Shown: positions 51,008 to 60,657, numbered from the stretch's first letter. The stretch is 64,000 nt of DNA from JACKII01 sp965222315 (GCA_965222315.1 OZ244951.1:2232001-2296000); one strand, 5' to 3'. Made by a program: numbers and translations. The notes: generated from the letters alone by a model not told the origin.

Positions 51008-52492
51008 CTATGGCAGATACCGTTCGCGGATATGCTGTTTGAAAGCTTCAGTGCCGAGCGGGTTGCCGGTCGCGTGCGCCAGGAGTTCGTCCGGCGAGTG
51101 CAACGAGCCCTGCTCATGAACGTTGCGGCGAAGCCAGTCCACGACCGGCGCAGCATTGCCTTGCGCCAGCGCCTCATGCACGTCCGGCAGCTCGCGTTCG
51201 GCGGCCTGGAACAGTTGCGCCGCCGCCATCGCACCCAGGCTGTAGCTGGGGAAATAGCCGAACGCGCCGCTGTACCAATGAATATCCTGGAGACAGCCGA
51301 GGCTGAGGTTTGGCGGGCGCACGCCCAGCAACTGCTCCACGCCCTCGTCCCAGGCATCGGGCAGATCAGCGGCTTCGAGCGTGCCAGCGACCAGCGCCTG
51401 CTCCAGCCGGAAGCGCAGGATGATGTGCAAGGGATAAGTCACCGCATCAGCGTCAACCCGGATGAAGCCCGGTTCCACCTTGGTTACCCAGCGGTGGAGA
51501 TTGCCGGCGTCCCACCCCTGCCCTTCGCCGCCAAACGCATCGCGGGCCATGGGCGCCCAGAAGCCGGTGAAGGCGCGGGAACGGCCCACCTGTATCTCCA
51601 GGCAGAGCGACTGGCTTTCATGAATGGTCATGCCGCGGTGGGAGCCAACGGGCTGCCAGCGGCGGTCTGGATGGCTGCCGCTGGTATAGAGGGCGTGGCC
51701 GGTTTCGTGCAGGACAGCCATCAGGCCGGAGGTGAAATCGGCCTCGTCCCAGCGGGCGGTGACGCGGGCATCCTGCGTGCTGCCGGTGGAGAACGGATGC
51801 GTGGTGTCGTCCAGGCGGCCGTGATGAAAGTCATAACCGACGGCGGCCATCAGGCGGCGGCCCAGTTCGCGCTGCTGCTCTACCGGGAAGTGCGGCGCGG
51901 GCAGCGATGGCGCAGGCTCGCCGGCCTGCTTGTCGAGAACTTTGGGCAGGGCATCGCGCAGGAATGGCTCGATATCGTCGAACAGGGCGTTGACCTGCGC
52001 CAGACCGCGGCCGGGATCATAGGGATCCATCAAGGCATCGTAGGGCGGCACGCCGAGCGCATCGGATTTGGCCGCCGCGATCTCGCGAACGATCTTGAGT
52101 ACGGGCTCAAAAAGCGGCAGCAAGAGGTTGTAATTGCCCGATTGGCGGGCATTCCGCCAGGCAATTTCGCAGCGGGCGGTGGTGGTTTCGCGCTCGGCTA
52201 TGAGGCCGGAAGGAACGGCGGCTGCGTGCAGGTGCATGCGGCGCATTTCGCGTACATTGGCGGCCTGGACCTGATCCAGGTTCGCGCCTTCCAGCGTTGC
52301 CAGCGCATCGGCGACGGCGGGTGCGGAGATGGTCTCATGCGCGATGGCGGAGAGGGTCGCCATCTCCTCGCCCCGGTCGTCCGCGCCGCCGGGCGGCATC
52401 ATCACGCGCTGGTCCCAGCCGAGCTTGCGGGTGGCGGTGGAGAGCTTCGCATGGCGGGCGAAGGCGTGTTCGAGCGTTTCATATGCTTGCAT
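51008..52492 (-). CDS. M32 family carboxypeptidase
   Basis: A 494-residue metallo-carboxypeptidase of the thermostable carboxypeptidase Taq type, cytoplasmic, releasing C-terminal residues. The zinc motif is HETGH (His262, Glu263, His266), followed by the third ligand in HESQSLCLE some 26 residues later, and the family's WDQRVMMPPGG at residue 26. Near full length (about 500). It begins three bases after the dioxygenase stop and shares its transcript. Confidence 0.93.
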   Translation of the reverse strand: MQAYETLEHAFARHAKLSTATRKLGWDQRVMMPPGGADDRGEEMATLSAIAHETISAPAVADALATLEGANLDQVQAANVREMRRMHLHAAAVPSGLIAERETTTARCEIAWRNARQSGNYNLLLPLFEPVLKIVREIAAAKSDALGVPPYDALMDPYDPGRGLAQVNALFDDIEPFLRDALPKVLDKQAGEPAPSLPAPHFPVEQQRELGRRLMAAVGYDFHHGRLDDTTHPFSTGSTQDARVTARWDEADFTSGLMAVLHETGHALYTSGSHPDRRWQPVGSHRGMTIHESQSLCLEIQVGRSRAFTGFWAPMARDAFGGEGQGWDAGNLHRWVTKVEPGFIRVDADAVTYPLHIILRFRLEQALVAGTLEAADLPDAWDEGVEQLLGVRPPNLSLGCLQDIHWYSGAFGYFPSYSLGAMAAAQLFQAAERELPDVHEALAQGNAAPVVDWLRRNVHEQGSLHSPDELLAHATGNPLGTEAFKQHIRERYLP

Positions 52493-52495
52493 GGG

Positions 52496-53302
52496 TTATG
52501 CCTGCCACACTTTGGGCCAGAGATCGCAGTCGAGCGGATCGCCAGCTTTCAGCGGCGGATCCCAGAGCATGGATTGGATGTTGGGGCGGGGGTCGTAGAC
52601 GACGCCGTCGCCCGCCCAGCGGGTGGCGTAGGCGCGGCGGCGCACACTCTGGCTGCGGTTGCCGCCGGCCATGTGCAGGAGCAGGCCGTGGTGCAGGGTG
52701 CAGTCGCCGGGTTCGTAGTCGAAGCGGATGAACTCCAGGTCGCCGCGCATGGCGTCGATGTCCGGGACCGGCGGTTCTTCTGTTTTGTATTTCGAGTGAT
52801 CGACAAAGGCGACGGGGTGGTAGCGCTGGCCCCATTGGTGTGAGCCGGCGACGAACTCCATGCTGCCGGTTTCCTCCGTCACCGGGTCAAGCGCCAGCCA
52901 AAGCGTCGCCACGTTCTGGCCCTTGATCGGCCAGTAGGTCAGGTCGTGGTGCCAGACGGTCGGTTGGGCCGTGTTCGGCTCCTTCACCAGATACTGGTCG
53001 AAGACGATGTTCGCCTTGGCAGACCGCATGACGGCCGCCGCGATTTCGCCGGCCGGGGAATCATAGATGAAGTCGCGGAAGCCCTGATGCTGGTGCCAGA
53101 GGAAGGTTTCAGAGGAGAACTTGCCGTTCGGATCGTCGTGAGAAAGGTTGTGATAGAGCTTGCCCGGATTGGCGAGGCAATTGTCCAGCGCCTCCCGCAT
53201 CCGCGCCACCCAGTCCGCATTGAAGAAGCCCTTGAGGAGAACCACGCCCGTTTCTTCAAACGCGCGGATTTCGTCTTCCGTGATGGGGCGGGTAAGGGGC
53301 AT
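52496..53302 (-). CDS. Phytanoyl-CoA dioxygenase family protein
   Basis: A 268-residue Fe(II)/2-oxoglutarate oxygenase. The VWHHDLTYWP motif (near residue 117) supplies the HxD metal ligands and GDCTLHHGLLLHMAGGN near 208 the distal His; RSQSVRRRAYATRWAGDG holds the 2-oxoglutarate-binding Arg. The family hydroxylates fatty acyl-CoAs, ectoine and many other compounds; the substrate is open. It is the first gene of the catabolic block between SURF1 and thrC. A palindromic repeat lies just upstream. Confidence 0.9.
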   Translation of the reverse strand: MPLTRPITEDEIRAFEETGVVLLKGFFNADWVARMREALDNCLANPGKLYHNLSHDDPNGKFSSETFLWHQHQGFRDFIYDSPAGEIAAAVMRSAKANIVFDQYLVKEPNTAQPTVWHHDLTYWPIKGQNVATLWLALDPVTEETGSMEFVAGSHQWGQRYHPVAFVDHSKYKTEEPPVPDIDAMRGDLEFIRFDYEPGDCTLHHGLLLHMAGGNRSQSVRRRAYATRWAGDGVVYDPRPNIQSMLWDPPLKAGDPLDCDLWPKVWQA

Positions 53303-53340
53303 GGGTGGATCCTGGAGCTACTCGGAAATGCCTGATCCTA

Positions 53341-53439
53341 CCTTCATCTCGAGTAAGTGCGAAGCACTGTATCGAGAGAGTATTGGGGAGATGCCTCTCG
53401 ACACACTCCGGCTGTTAGCCGGAGCACTCGAGGTGAAGG
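53341..53439. repeat. Palindromic MITE-like repeat, copy B
   Basis: CCTTCATCTCGAGT (from 53341) pairs with ACTCGAGGTGAAGG at the far end (to 53439), one mismatch in 14. Inside are two hairpins: AGTGC-GAA-GCACT (53356-53368) and CTCCGGCT-GTT-AGCCGGAG (53406-53424), with TATCGAGAG and CTCTCGACA also complementary. It has the same architecture as copy A at 29478 but different, still pairing, stem sequences. Confidence 0.85.
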
Positions 53440-53455
53440 CACGAGAAATTGCGGT

Positions 53456-54100
53456 TTAGCGGCGGCGGTGGAACAGGGCGAAGATGATGATGAAGATAAT
53501 GGCGAAGCTAAACCAGGTCAGCGCGTATTGCAGGTGATTGTTAGGCAGTTCCGGCCACCAATCCTTGTTGACGACATAGAAGGGCAATACCGGCCCCTGC
53601 CCTGCCGCCGCGGTGCTTGCAGCCATGGCCTGAGGGTCGGCCATATACCACTGGTTGCCTACCGGGTCATTGTCGGGCGTAAACAGGCCAGGCTCCGATG
53701 GCTGTCGGAGGATGCCTTCGAGAGCGGCGGCGGCGGGCAGCGGCGGCAAGGGCTCGCCGAAGCCGACGAAGGCGTTTTCAGCCAGAATCAGGCGTCCACC
53801 CGGCTCGCGGATCAACAGCATCAGGAGGTCGCCAACCTTTTTGTCCTTAGCGCGGCCCGGGAAGCGGAACCAACTGCCCGGCACGACCTCCCCCGCCACA
53901 AGGACGCGGCGGTAGGTCCATTCCGGGCCGGGGGCGGCGGGCAGCGGTTCGGCGGGCAAGGCCATACGCTGGTCAATCGAGGCGATCAGGTCCTGCTTCC
54001 AGGCGTGACGGTCCAACTGCCAGGAGCCGAGCGCCAGCAGGATGGCGAGACAGAGGAGGCCCAGGACGGCGGTGAGAAGTGTGGGTTTGCGGAAGCGCAC
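53456..54100 (-). CDS. SURF1 family cytochrome oxidase assembly protein
   Basis: A 214-residue inner-membrane protein with one membrane helix at each end (LGLLCLAILLALGSWQLDRHAWK at the N-terminus and YALTWFSFAIIFIIIFALFH at the C-terminus), the SURF1 topology. SURF1 helps insert heme a into subunit I of aa3-type cytochrome oxidase. The large periplasmic loop includes VLVAGEVVPGSWF. The oxidase genes usually found upstream are not here. It starts ten bases after the SDR gene stop. Confidence 0.92.
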   Translation of the reverse strand: MRFRKPTLLTAVLGLLCLAILLALGSWQLDRHAWKQDLIASIDQRMALPAEPLPAAPGPEWTYRRVLVAGEVVPGSWFRFPGRAKDKKVGDLLMLLIREPGGRLILAENAFVGFGEPLPPLPAAAALEGILRQPSEPGLFTPDNDPVGNQWYMADPQAMAASTAAAGQGPVLPFYVVNKDWWPELPNNHLQYALTWFSFAIIFIIIFALFHRRR

Positions 54101-54110
54101 GGTGTCTGAA

Positions 54111-54860
54111 CTAGCCGCTCATGGTGAGGCCGCCGGAGACGCTCAGCACCTGGCCGGTGATGTAGCTGGCCCGGCCGGAGCAGAAAAACAGGATGGCGTT
54201 CGCGACATCCTCCGGCTTGCCCAGGCGGCGCATGGGGATGGCGCGCTTCAGGCTTTCCTGGAGGCGTTCCGGCATGTCGGCGAGGAGGGCGGTTTCGGTC
54301 GGACCGGGGGCAACGCTGTTGACGGTGATGCCGCTGCGGGCCATTTCGCGGGCGAGCGACTTGGAGAAGGCGATGACACCGCCCTTTGCGCCGGCATAGA
54401 CCGTTTCGCCGGAAGACCCGACGCGCCCGGCGTCGCTGGCGACATTGACGATGGAGCCGGTGCCCGCCTCCACCATGGCTGGCAGGAACGCCTTACAGAC
54501 CCTGACCTGGCCCAAATAGTTGAGCTGGACGATGTGCTCGATAAACTCCGGCGTGTTGTCGAGGAAGGGCTGGCCCTTGTCCCATCCGGCGACATTGACG
54601 AGGCAGTCCATTGCGCCGTGCCTGGCAGTGACCAGTTCGGCCAGGGCGCTGATGGCATCAGGATCGCAAACATCGAGAGTATGCGCCTCCCCTGCCCCGC
54701 CGTCGGCGTGGATATCCGCCAGGGTCGCGGCGATGCCATCGCCGTTGATGTCGGTCGCGATGACATAGGCGCCAGCCTCCGCCAGCACCTTCGCCGTGGC
54801 CGCGCCGATGCCGGAGGCGCAACCGGTGACAAAGGCCTTCTTTCCGCTCAGATCGATCAT
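54111..54860 (-). CDS. Short-chain dehydrogenase/reductase
   Basis: A 249-residue SDR with a canonical GCASGIGAATAKVLAEAG cofactor loop, IATDINGD (Asp favours NAD), NVAGWDKGQPF and active-site VYAGAKGGVIAF (Tyr, Lys). It ends SYITGQVLSVSGGLTMSG. It is distinct from the other SDR at 49.7 kb. It lies ten bases upstream of SURF1 and 69 bases downstream of the cyclase gene. Confidence 0.88.
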   Translation of the reverse strand: MIDLSGKKAFVTGCASGIGAATAKVLAEAGAYVIATDINGDGIAATLADIHADGGAGEAHTLDVCDPDAISALAELVTARHGAMDCLVNVAGWDKGQPFLDNTPEFIEHIVQLNYLGQVRVCKAFLPAMVEAGTGSIVNVASDAGRVGSSGETVYAGAKGGVIAFSKSLAREMARSGITVNSVAPGPTETALLADMPERLQESLKRAIPMRRLGKPEDVANAILFFCSGRASYITGQVLSVSGGLTMSG

Positions 54861-54929
54861 GCTGTCCGTTCCTGGTCTTTTGGTATGCAGCGCCCGGCTT
54901 GTTGCTGGTTTCGCCCACTAGCAAGTTAA

Positions 54930-56204
54930 TTATTTGCCGATGGATGTTCCAAGTACCTCCTCGGAATAGCCCTCCGGCGCTTTGTGGTGCAGCAGGTCTT
55001 CTTCCGCCGCGCCGAACAAGGTTAGGGGAACTTCACTGCCGCGGACAAATTGTTTGCCCAGCGGTGTCAGGGTGACGGCGCCAGGCGGCAGCAAGGCGAC
55101 CACGGCATCGCTCAGGACGACGGGATAGGGCTGGTCTTTGGTCATAGTCTCCAGCCGGTTGACGACATTGACCGCCGGACCGATAGCCGTGAACGCTTGG
55201 CGTCCGCCGGTGCCAATGTTGCCGAACGCCAGCTCGCCCCGGTGAATGCCGAGCCCTGCCCGCATCGGCTCTGCCCCGGCTTCGGCCAGGTTCTCGTTCA
55301 CGTCGTAGACGCGCCGCCGGAATTCGGCCGCTGCCGCCAGGGCGGCGCAGGCGGCGTTCGCAGGATCGTCGGCCCGGAAAATGGCAAGGACGGCATCGCC
55401 CGGATAGGCCAGAATTTCGCCGCCGCTTTCTTGTACGGCGCCAGCAGCGCACTCCAGGAAGCCATTGAGCAGAGCCAGATAGCGCTCCATGCCCAAGCGC
55501 TCAATCCGGCCGGTCGAGTCGCGCAGATCTGCGGTCCAGACGACCGCGTCGATGGTCTCGTAGTCGCCGCGCTTGATCCGGCCGGTCAGAACCTGATGGC
55601 CGGCTGTCTCCCCCAAATAGGTACTGGCGACGTTGCGGGCGATCTGCTCCCGGACTGCCAGCTTGCAGGCGACGGAAAGGCGGCGGACCAGGTGTTGCAG
55701 ACCCTCCAGATGCTCTTCAGCAAAGCCGCCGTTCCGGTCGGTGGCCCAGGACGTGGCGATTCCATCGGGCCGGCTACCGGACATGGTAATTTCCTGGCTG
55801 TCGAAGCGGACGACCATGGCGAAATAGTCGGTGGCCCCCTCCTCCGTCAACTCCTCCAGCACGGCGAAGTCTGCAAGCTTTGCGGCACCCGAAAGGCGGC
55901 GGCGCATAAAGGGGATGCCATTGTCGATCAGGAAGGCGAACGGGCTCTGTATCCAGGACTGGTTCAGGCCGCTGCCATGGGCGAACTCCTGCACCACGAC
56001 GCCGGTTTCCCGCCGCCACATGACGCTGACGGACTCGAAGGATGGATGCAGGGTGCGGTAGGTGACGTGGACGCGGCTGAGGGGAATACCGTTCGCCAGC
56101 GCCCGCTTGGCGGCGCCCTCTACCAGTTCGGGAATGTCGGTGCCGTCGAGCGCCGCCTGCATGATCCAGTCGGCGGCAGCCCGTTGCAGGAGTTCGTCTG
56201 TCAT
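54930..56204 (-). CDS. Class III adenylate/guanylate cyclase with N-terminal sensory domain
   Basis: A 424-residue soluble protein. Residues about 225-400 are a class III cyclase domain: VVWTADLRDSTGRIERLG with the first metal Asp, GGEILAYPGDAVLAIF with the second, and IGPAVNVVNRLETMTK. It would make cAMP or cGMP. The first 200 residues (FPLSRVHVTYRTLHPSF-like, VMWRRETGVV) are a conserved but to me unnamed domain often found in front of such cyclases. ATG 56204 is chosen over an upstream frame overlapping the RND gene. It is ten bases after the pump gene, an unusual partnership. Confidence 0.86.
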   Translation of the reverse strand: MTDELLQRAAADWIMQAALDGTDIPELVEGAAKRALANGIPLSRVHVTYRTLHPSFESVSVMWRRETGVVVQEFAHGSGLNQSWIQSPFAFLIDNGIPFMRRRLSGAAKLADFAVLEELTEEGATDYFAMVVRFDSQEITMSGSRPDGIATSWATDRNGGFAEEHLEGLQHLVRRLSVACKLAVREQIARNVASTYLGETAGHQVLTGRIKRGDYETIDAVVWTADLRDSTGRIERLGMERYLALLNGFLECAAGAVQESGGEILAYPGDAVLAIFRADDPANAACAALAAAAEFRRRVYDVNENLAEAGAEPMRAGLGIHRGELAFGNIGTGGRQAFTAIGPAVNVVNRLETMTKDQPYPVVLSDAVVALLPPGAVTLTPLGKQFVRGSEVPLTLFGAAEEDLLHHKAPEGYSEEVLGTSIGK

Positions 56205-56214
56205 TCGGAATGGG

Positions 56215-59200
56215 TCACTCAGCGGGCGCTCCCGCCGGGCCAGGAGGCTTCCGTAAAACACTTACCGCACGCGCCGTAACCGACGCAATATCGGCGCCAA
56301 TGGCGACCAGGGAGGGCACGACCAACAGCACCAGGAAGGTTGCCAGGCCAAGGCCGAACACGATGGTGATGGCCATGGGGATCAGGAACTGGGCCTGGAC
56401 GCTGGTCTCGAACATCAGGGGCGTCAGGCCGCCAATGGTGGTGAGTGAGGTGAGGAGAACCGCGCGCAGACGCTCGCACGTGCCCTGTTCGATGGCGTCG
56501 AACAGCGTGCCCGCTTCCTTGCGCCGCCGGTCGATAGTGGAGATCAGCACGATGGAATCGTTCACCAAAATGCCGGAGAGGCCGAGCATGCCGACCATGG
56601 AAAGGAAGGTCAGGTCATAGCCCATCAACAAATGGCCGAAGCCGACGCCGATCATGCCGAACGGGATGATCGACATGACCGCCAGCGGCAGCCACCAGCT
56701 GCCGAACACCCAGGCGAGGATGATATACATCAGAGACAGGCCGACGATTGCGCCGATCTGCATGTCGCCAAAGGTTTGGGCCTGCTCCTCCGCCTTGCCG
56801 GCGAAGCGCATTTGCAGGCCATGCTTCCTGGCCACGGCGGCGATGTCCTCTTCGAGGGCGGCCAGCACCTCGCCGCTGCTGGTGACGTTTTCGTCGACTT
56901 CCCCGGTGACCGCGACCTCCCGGAAGCCGTTTTCGCGTCGGATCATGGAGAAGCCGCGGGCGCTCTCCATGGAGACGATTTCGCCGAGCGGCGCTTGAAT
57001 GCCGCCGGGGCCCTGGAGGTAGAGGTCTTCGAGCGCAATGCGGGCGAGCGCGTCTTCGTCCAGGCGGACGATGATTTCCACCTCCTCGTCGCCGCGGGCG
57101 AATTTTTTGGCGGTCGCCCCTTTGAAGGCATCGCGGACCTGGCGGCCGACCGATTGGGCCGTGAAGCCCATGGCGGTGCCCCGAGGGGTAAGCTTCAGGA
57201 TGATTTCTTCCTTGCCGTACTGAAGGTTGTCCTCCAGTTCCGACACGCCGGGAAAGGCTTTCAGCAGGGCGAGTGCTTCTTCCGCCGCCTGCTTTAGGAC
57301 AGCCGTGTCGCCGCCGAAGAGGCGCACGTCGATCTCCCGCCCGGGCGGGCCGCCGCGGGCCGGTGTAATGCTGAGGCTTTCAAGCCCCGGAACGTCCGGC
57401 ACCTTGCTGCGCCAGAGATCGACGAAGGCAGGGGTGCGGATGTCGCGGGTTTCGGAGGGCCGAAGCTCCAGGAAGACAGATCCATAGGTATCGCCGCGGT
57501 CAAGACCGCCCGGCCCTTCCGCCCCCAATTGGCGGCCGACCAGCGCTACCGTGATGTCAACAAGGTTTCCGCCGGGAGTGAGTTCCTGCTCTGCCTCATA
57601 AGCCGCGGTTTCGATCTGGCGGAGGGTTTCCTGCAAGGTCTCCCGATCATTGCCGGCGACCATTTTGACATTGGCATAGACGACGTCGACTTCCGGGGTC
57701 GGGAAGAAGGTGAAGCCCACATGACCGCCCCGGATCAAGCCGACCGAGAGGAGAAGCATGGCGAGAGCCAGCGCGATAATGGAATAGCGGCGGCGGAGAG
57801 CCAAGCGCACCAGACGGCGGAATGGGCCGTCGCGGAGGACATCGAAGCCGCGGTTGAAGGATGCGCGGGCACGCAGCATCTTGTTCGGGTCGCCCTTCAA
57901 GGCGTGCTTCATGTGACCCGGCAGCACGAAAAAGCACTCGATCATGGAGCACATCAGCGCCGCGACAACCACAAGCGGGATGGCGCGGATGATGGTGCCA
58001 ATAATGTCCCCCACCACGAACATGGGCAGGAAGGCGGCAATGGTCGTCAGGATAGAGGCGGTAACGGGCGCCGCCATGCGCTGAACACCCCGGATCGCGG
58101 CGTCCGTGCCGGAGAGGCCCCGCCGCCGTTGCATTTCCGCATGCTCGCCCACAACGATGGCGTCGTCGACCACGATGCCGAGGACCAGGATCATCCCGAA
58201 CAGGCTGATCATGTTGATGCTCTGCCCGGTCAGCAACATTATGCCCATGGCGCCGGCCAATGCGGTCGGAATACCGATAGCGACCCAAAGCGCCACGTTG
58301 AAGTTCAGGAATATCACCAGCACCAGCAGCACGATCAGCAAGCCGCCAATGCCGTTATTGACCAGGAGCGCGATGCGACCCTCGATCAGTTCCGCCTCCT
58401 CCGCATAGACAGTTAGAGAGACGCCCGGTGGCAAGGTTCCGCGCAGTTCCTCAATAGCCTCATCCAGGATGGCGGCGGTCTTTAGCGCGTCGGCGGTGGT
58501 GGCGCGCTGTACATTCAGCTCGATGCCCTGATCGCCTTGCAGCCAGACCGTATAATCCTTGGCGCGGAAGGCATCGCGGACCGTGGCGATGTCGCCGAGC
58601 AACACCCGCTCGCCGTTTTGCCGCGCGATGATCTCAATCCCGCCGGCTTCCGCGGCCGTGTCGATCTCGCCCAGGGACCGGATCTGCCGTTCGACCGCGG
58701 TTGGCGTGTCGCCGGAGGGCACGTCCTGGGTGGACCGCTCGATCTGTTGGGCGATGTCGCCGACGGTAAGATTCAATTCGCGCAGAACCTGCGGCGGCAG
58801 ATCGACGGTGATCTGCTCGTCCCGGTTGCCAAACAGGTCCACCTTGTCGATACCGCGGCGGATCAGGTCATCGCGGACATCCTTGGCAATCCGCTTCAGT
58901 TCCGCTTCGCTCGCATCGCCGGAGACCATGACCCGCGCGATATTGTCATAACGGATGATGCGGCGGATATTGGGCTCTTCGGAGTCTTCCGGCAGGGTGG
59001 TTATCTGGCCGACTGCGGTCTCGACATTGGCAAGCGCTGCCTGCATGTCGGAGCCGCGGTGGAATTCCACCAGGACGGAGGCCGAGCCTTCACGCGAGGT
59101 CGAAATGACCTTCTTCACGTTATCGATGAAGCGGACTTCCCGGTCGATGGGTTCGATGATGTTGGCGTCCACGTCCGCCGCGCTGGCACCGGGCCAGGGC

Positions 59201-59391
59201 ACCGTGGTCAGCACCATATCGATGCCGAAATCCGGGAAGAACTGGGTGTTCATCCGGCTGAGCCCGACATAGCCAGCCAGGAACATGATGAGCATGACCA
59301 GGTTGGCCGCGGTGCGGTGTCGGACGAAAAAGCCGAGGAAGCCTTCCCGCCGGATATCGGCCCCCTCCGGGCCGGGCGACGACGCCGCCAT
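56215..59391 (-). CDS. RND efflux pump, inner-membrane subunit
   Basis: A 1058-residue AcrB/HAE-type RND transporter with twelve membrane helices and two large periplasmic domains, exporting drugs, metals, lipids or solvents using the proton gradient. Conserved VLGIVVDDAIVVGEHAEM carries the central Asp residues of helix 4, GGPPGREIDVRLFGGD and FIDNVKKVISTSREGSASV are pore-domain pieces. Its start lies one base after the adaptor stop. No outer-membrane channel gene is in the run. Confidence 0.93.
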   Translation of the reverse strand: MAASSPGPEGADIRREGFLGFFVRHRTAANLVMLIMFLAGYVGLSRMNTQFFPDFGIDMVLTTVPWPGASAADVDANIIEPIDREVRFIDNVKKVISTSREGSASVLVEFHRGSDMQAALANVETAVGQITTLPEDSEEPNIRRIIRYDNIARVMVSGDASEAELKRIAKDVRDDLIRRGIDKVDLFGNRDEQITVDLPPQVLRELNLTVGDIAQQIERSTQDVPSGDTPTAVERQIRSLGEIDTAAEAGGIEIIARQNGERVLLGDIATVRDAFRAKDYTVWLQGDQGIELNVQRATTADALKTAAILDEAIEELRGTLPPGVSLTVYAEEAELIEGRIALLVNNGIGGLLIVLLVLVIFLNFNVALWVAIGIPTALAGAMGIMLLTGQSINMISLFGMILVLGIVVDDAIVVGEHAEMQRRRGLSGTDAAIRGVQRMAAPVTASILTTIAAFLPMFVVGDIIGTIIRAIPLVVVAALMCSMIECFFVLPGHMKHALKGDPNKMLRARASFNRGFDVLRDGPFRRLVRLALRRRYSIIALALAMLLLSVGLIRGGHVGFTFFPTPEVDVVYANVKMVAGNDRETLQETLRQIETAAYEAEQELTPGGNLVDITVALVGRQLGAEGPGGLDRGDTYGSVFLELRPSETRDIRTPAFVDLWRSKVPDVPGLESLSITPARGGPPGREIDVRLFGGDTAVLKQAAEEALALLKAFPGVSELEDNLQYGKEEIILKLTPRGTAMGFTAQSVGRQVRDAFKGATAKKFARGDEEVEIIVRLDEDALARIALEDLYLQGPGGIQAPLGEIVSMESARGFSMIRRENGFREVAVTGEVDENVTSSGEVLAALEEDIAAVARKHGLQMRFAGKAEEQAQTFGDMQIGAIVGLSLMYIILAWVFGSWWLPLAVMSIIPFGMIGVGFGHLLMGYDLTFLSMVGMLGLSGILVNDSIVLISTIDRRRKEAGTLFDAIEQGTCERLRAVLLTSLTTIGGLTPLMFETSVQAQFLIPMAITIVFGLGLATFLVLLVVPSLVAIGADIASVTARAVSVLRKPPGPAGAPAE

Positions 59392-60657
59392 TTAGGAGGC
59401 CTCTGCCGCGATTTTGACCCGGACGCCGGGTTCGGCGGCGGGGATGGGAGTCACGAGGATTTGCTCATCCGGCCCGAAATCGCCGCGCAGGAGGACTTCC
59501 TGGCCAATCTGCTGGACAAGGGACGCGTCACGCGCTTCCAATTTGCCTTCGTCGATAATGTAGACGAGGCCGCCATGCCAGGCAGATTCCGGAAGGCGCA
59601 CCACATTCTCGAAGCGCGGCCCCTTCATGCGCACCTCAACAAAGGCACCGGGGCGCAGCATGCGCTGGGTCTTGTCCAGATCCAGTTCGGCGTAAAGCTC
59701 GATGCCTCCAGACGCCGCGTCGATTTCCGCGCCGGAGCGGGTGATGGTGCCGCGGTAGGTGCGGGGCGTGCCGCTTACCTGCCAGGTGACTTCAACCGGG
59801 CGGCCAAGGATAGACCCTGCGTCCATCAGCGCGCCGAAGTGCCGGGTGCTGACGTGAAAGCGCACGTCCATACGGGCCGGGTCGATGATACGGGCAATGC
59901 GGTCGGCCTGGGTTACCTGCTTGCCGAGTTCGGTGCCGATGTCAGTCAGATAACCCGCGAATGGCGCAACTGAGCGGGTGTCGGCCAGGTTTCGTTCGGC
60001 GCGGCGGACGCGCACTTCCAACCGGGACACCACGGCCTGCTGCCGGTCATAGGTGGCTTCCCATTTCTGAATGCTGAATTCGCGTTGTACCACCACTTCG
60101 ATGGCATTCAGCAGGGCCAGTTGGGAATCGTCCATGGCTTTGGATGAGGCGGCGCCGCGCTTGCGCAGGTTGGTGAACCGGTCGGCGTCTTTCTGGCGGA
60201 GCTCTAACTGGCTCTGCTCCCGCTCCAGCATGGCTTTGGCAGTCTCCAGGTCCGTTTCCAGCTCTTCCGCCCTGGCCTTCGCTTCGGCGAGTTCTGCTTG
60301 GGCCTCCGCGAGCGCCGCCTCGTATTCGAAAGGGTCTATGGCGACGAGCATCTCGCCCGCCTCGAAATAGGCCCCGGCCTGGTATTTCGCGCTGACCTCG
60401 ACAATACGGCCACCCACGAGCGGACGGAGTTCCACTTCGCGGCCGGCTTTGATCTGGCCGTAGAAGAGCATGTCCGGCTGCACGGTTCCGGCAGTGGCCG
60501 CCGCCGCTCGCACCGTCCAGACCTTCTCCTCGACCGGAACCGGCGCGAGTTGGGGCTTGGTCGCGATCAGCACCTGCATGCCGACAAAGCCAAAGGCCAA
60601 AATGACCAGGGGCGTCAACCCAAGGGCGATCCGCCGGAGTAGTCCTCGCCGCGCCAT
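59392..60657 (-). CDS. RND efflux periplasmic adaptor (HlyD/MFP family)
   Basis: A 421-residue membrane-fusion protein: an N-terminal helix anchor (LGLTPLVILAFGFVGMQV), biotinyl-lipoyl-like halves, a long alpha-hairpin (LAEAQAELAEAKARAEELETDLETAKAML) and a beta-barrel domain (FHVSTRHFGALMDAGSILGRPVEV). It links the RND pump to an outer-membrane channel. It is the first gene of the minus-strand run; 74 bases of upstream sequence separate it from the convergent-facing hydantoinase end. Confidence 0.92.
   Translation of the reverse strand: MARRGLLRRIALGLTPLVILAFGFVGMQVLIATKPQLAPVPVEEKVWTVRAAAATAGTVQPDMLFYGQIKAGREVELRPLVGGRIVEVSAKYQAGAYFEAGEMLVAIDPFEYEAALAEAQAELAEAKARAEELETDLETAKAMLEREQSQLELRQKDADRFTNLRKRGAASSKAMDDSQLALLNAIEVVVQREFSIQKWEATYDRQQAVVSRLEVRVRRAERNLADTRSVAPFAGYLTDIGTELGKQVTQADRIARIIDPARMDVRFHVSTRHFGALMDAGSILGRPVEVTWQVSGTPRTYRGTITRSGAEIDAASGGIELYAELDLDKTQRMLRPGAFVEVRMKGPRFENVVRLPESAWHGGLVYIIDEGKLEARDASLVQQIGQEVLLRGDFGPDEQILVTPIPAAEPGVRVKIAAEAS

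Noticed and set aside
51032..52843. A 603-codon open frame on the plus strand
   Set aside because: It is antisense to the M32 carboxypeptidase and dioxygenase genes, whose catalytic motifs are clear.
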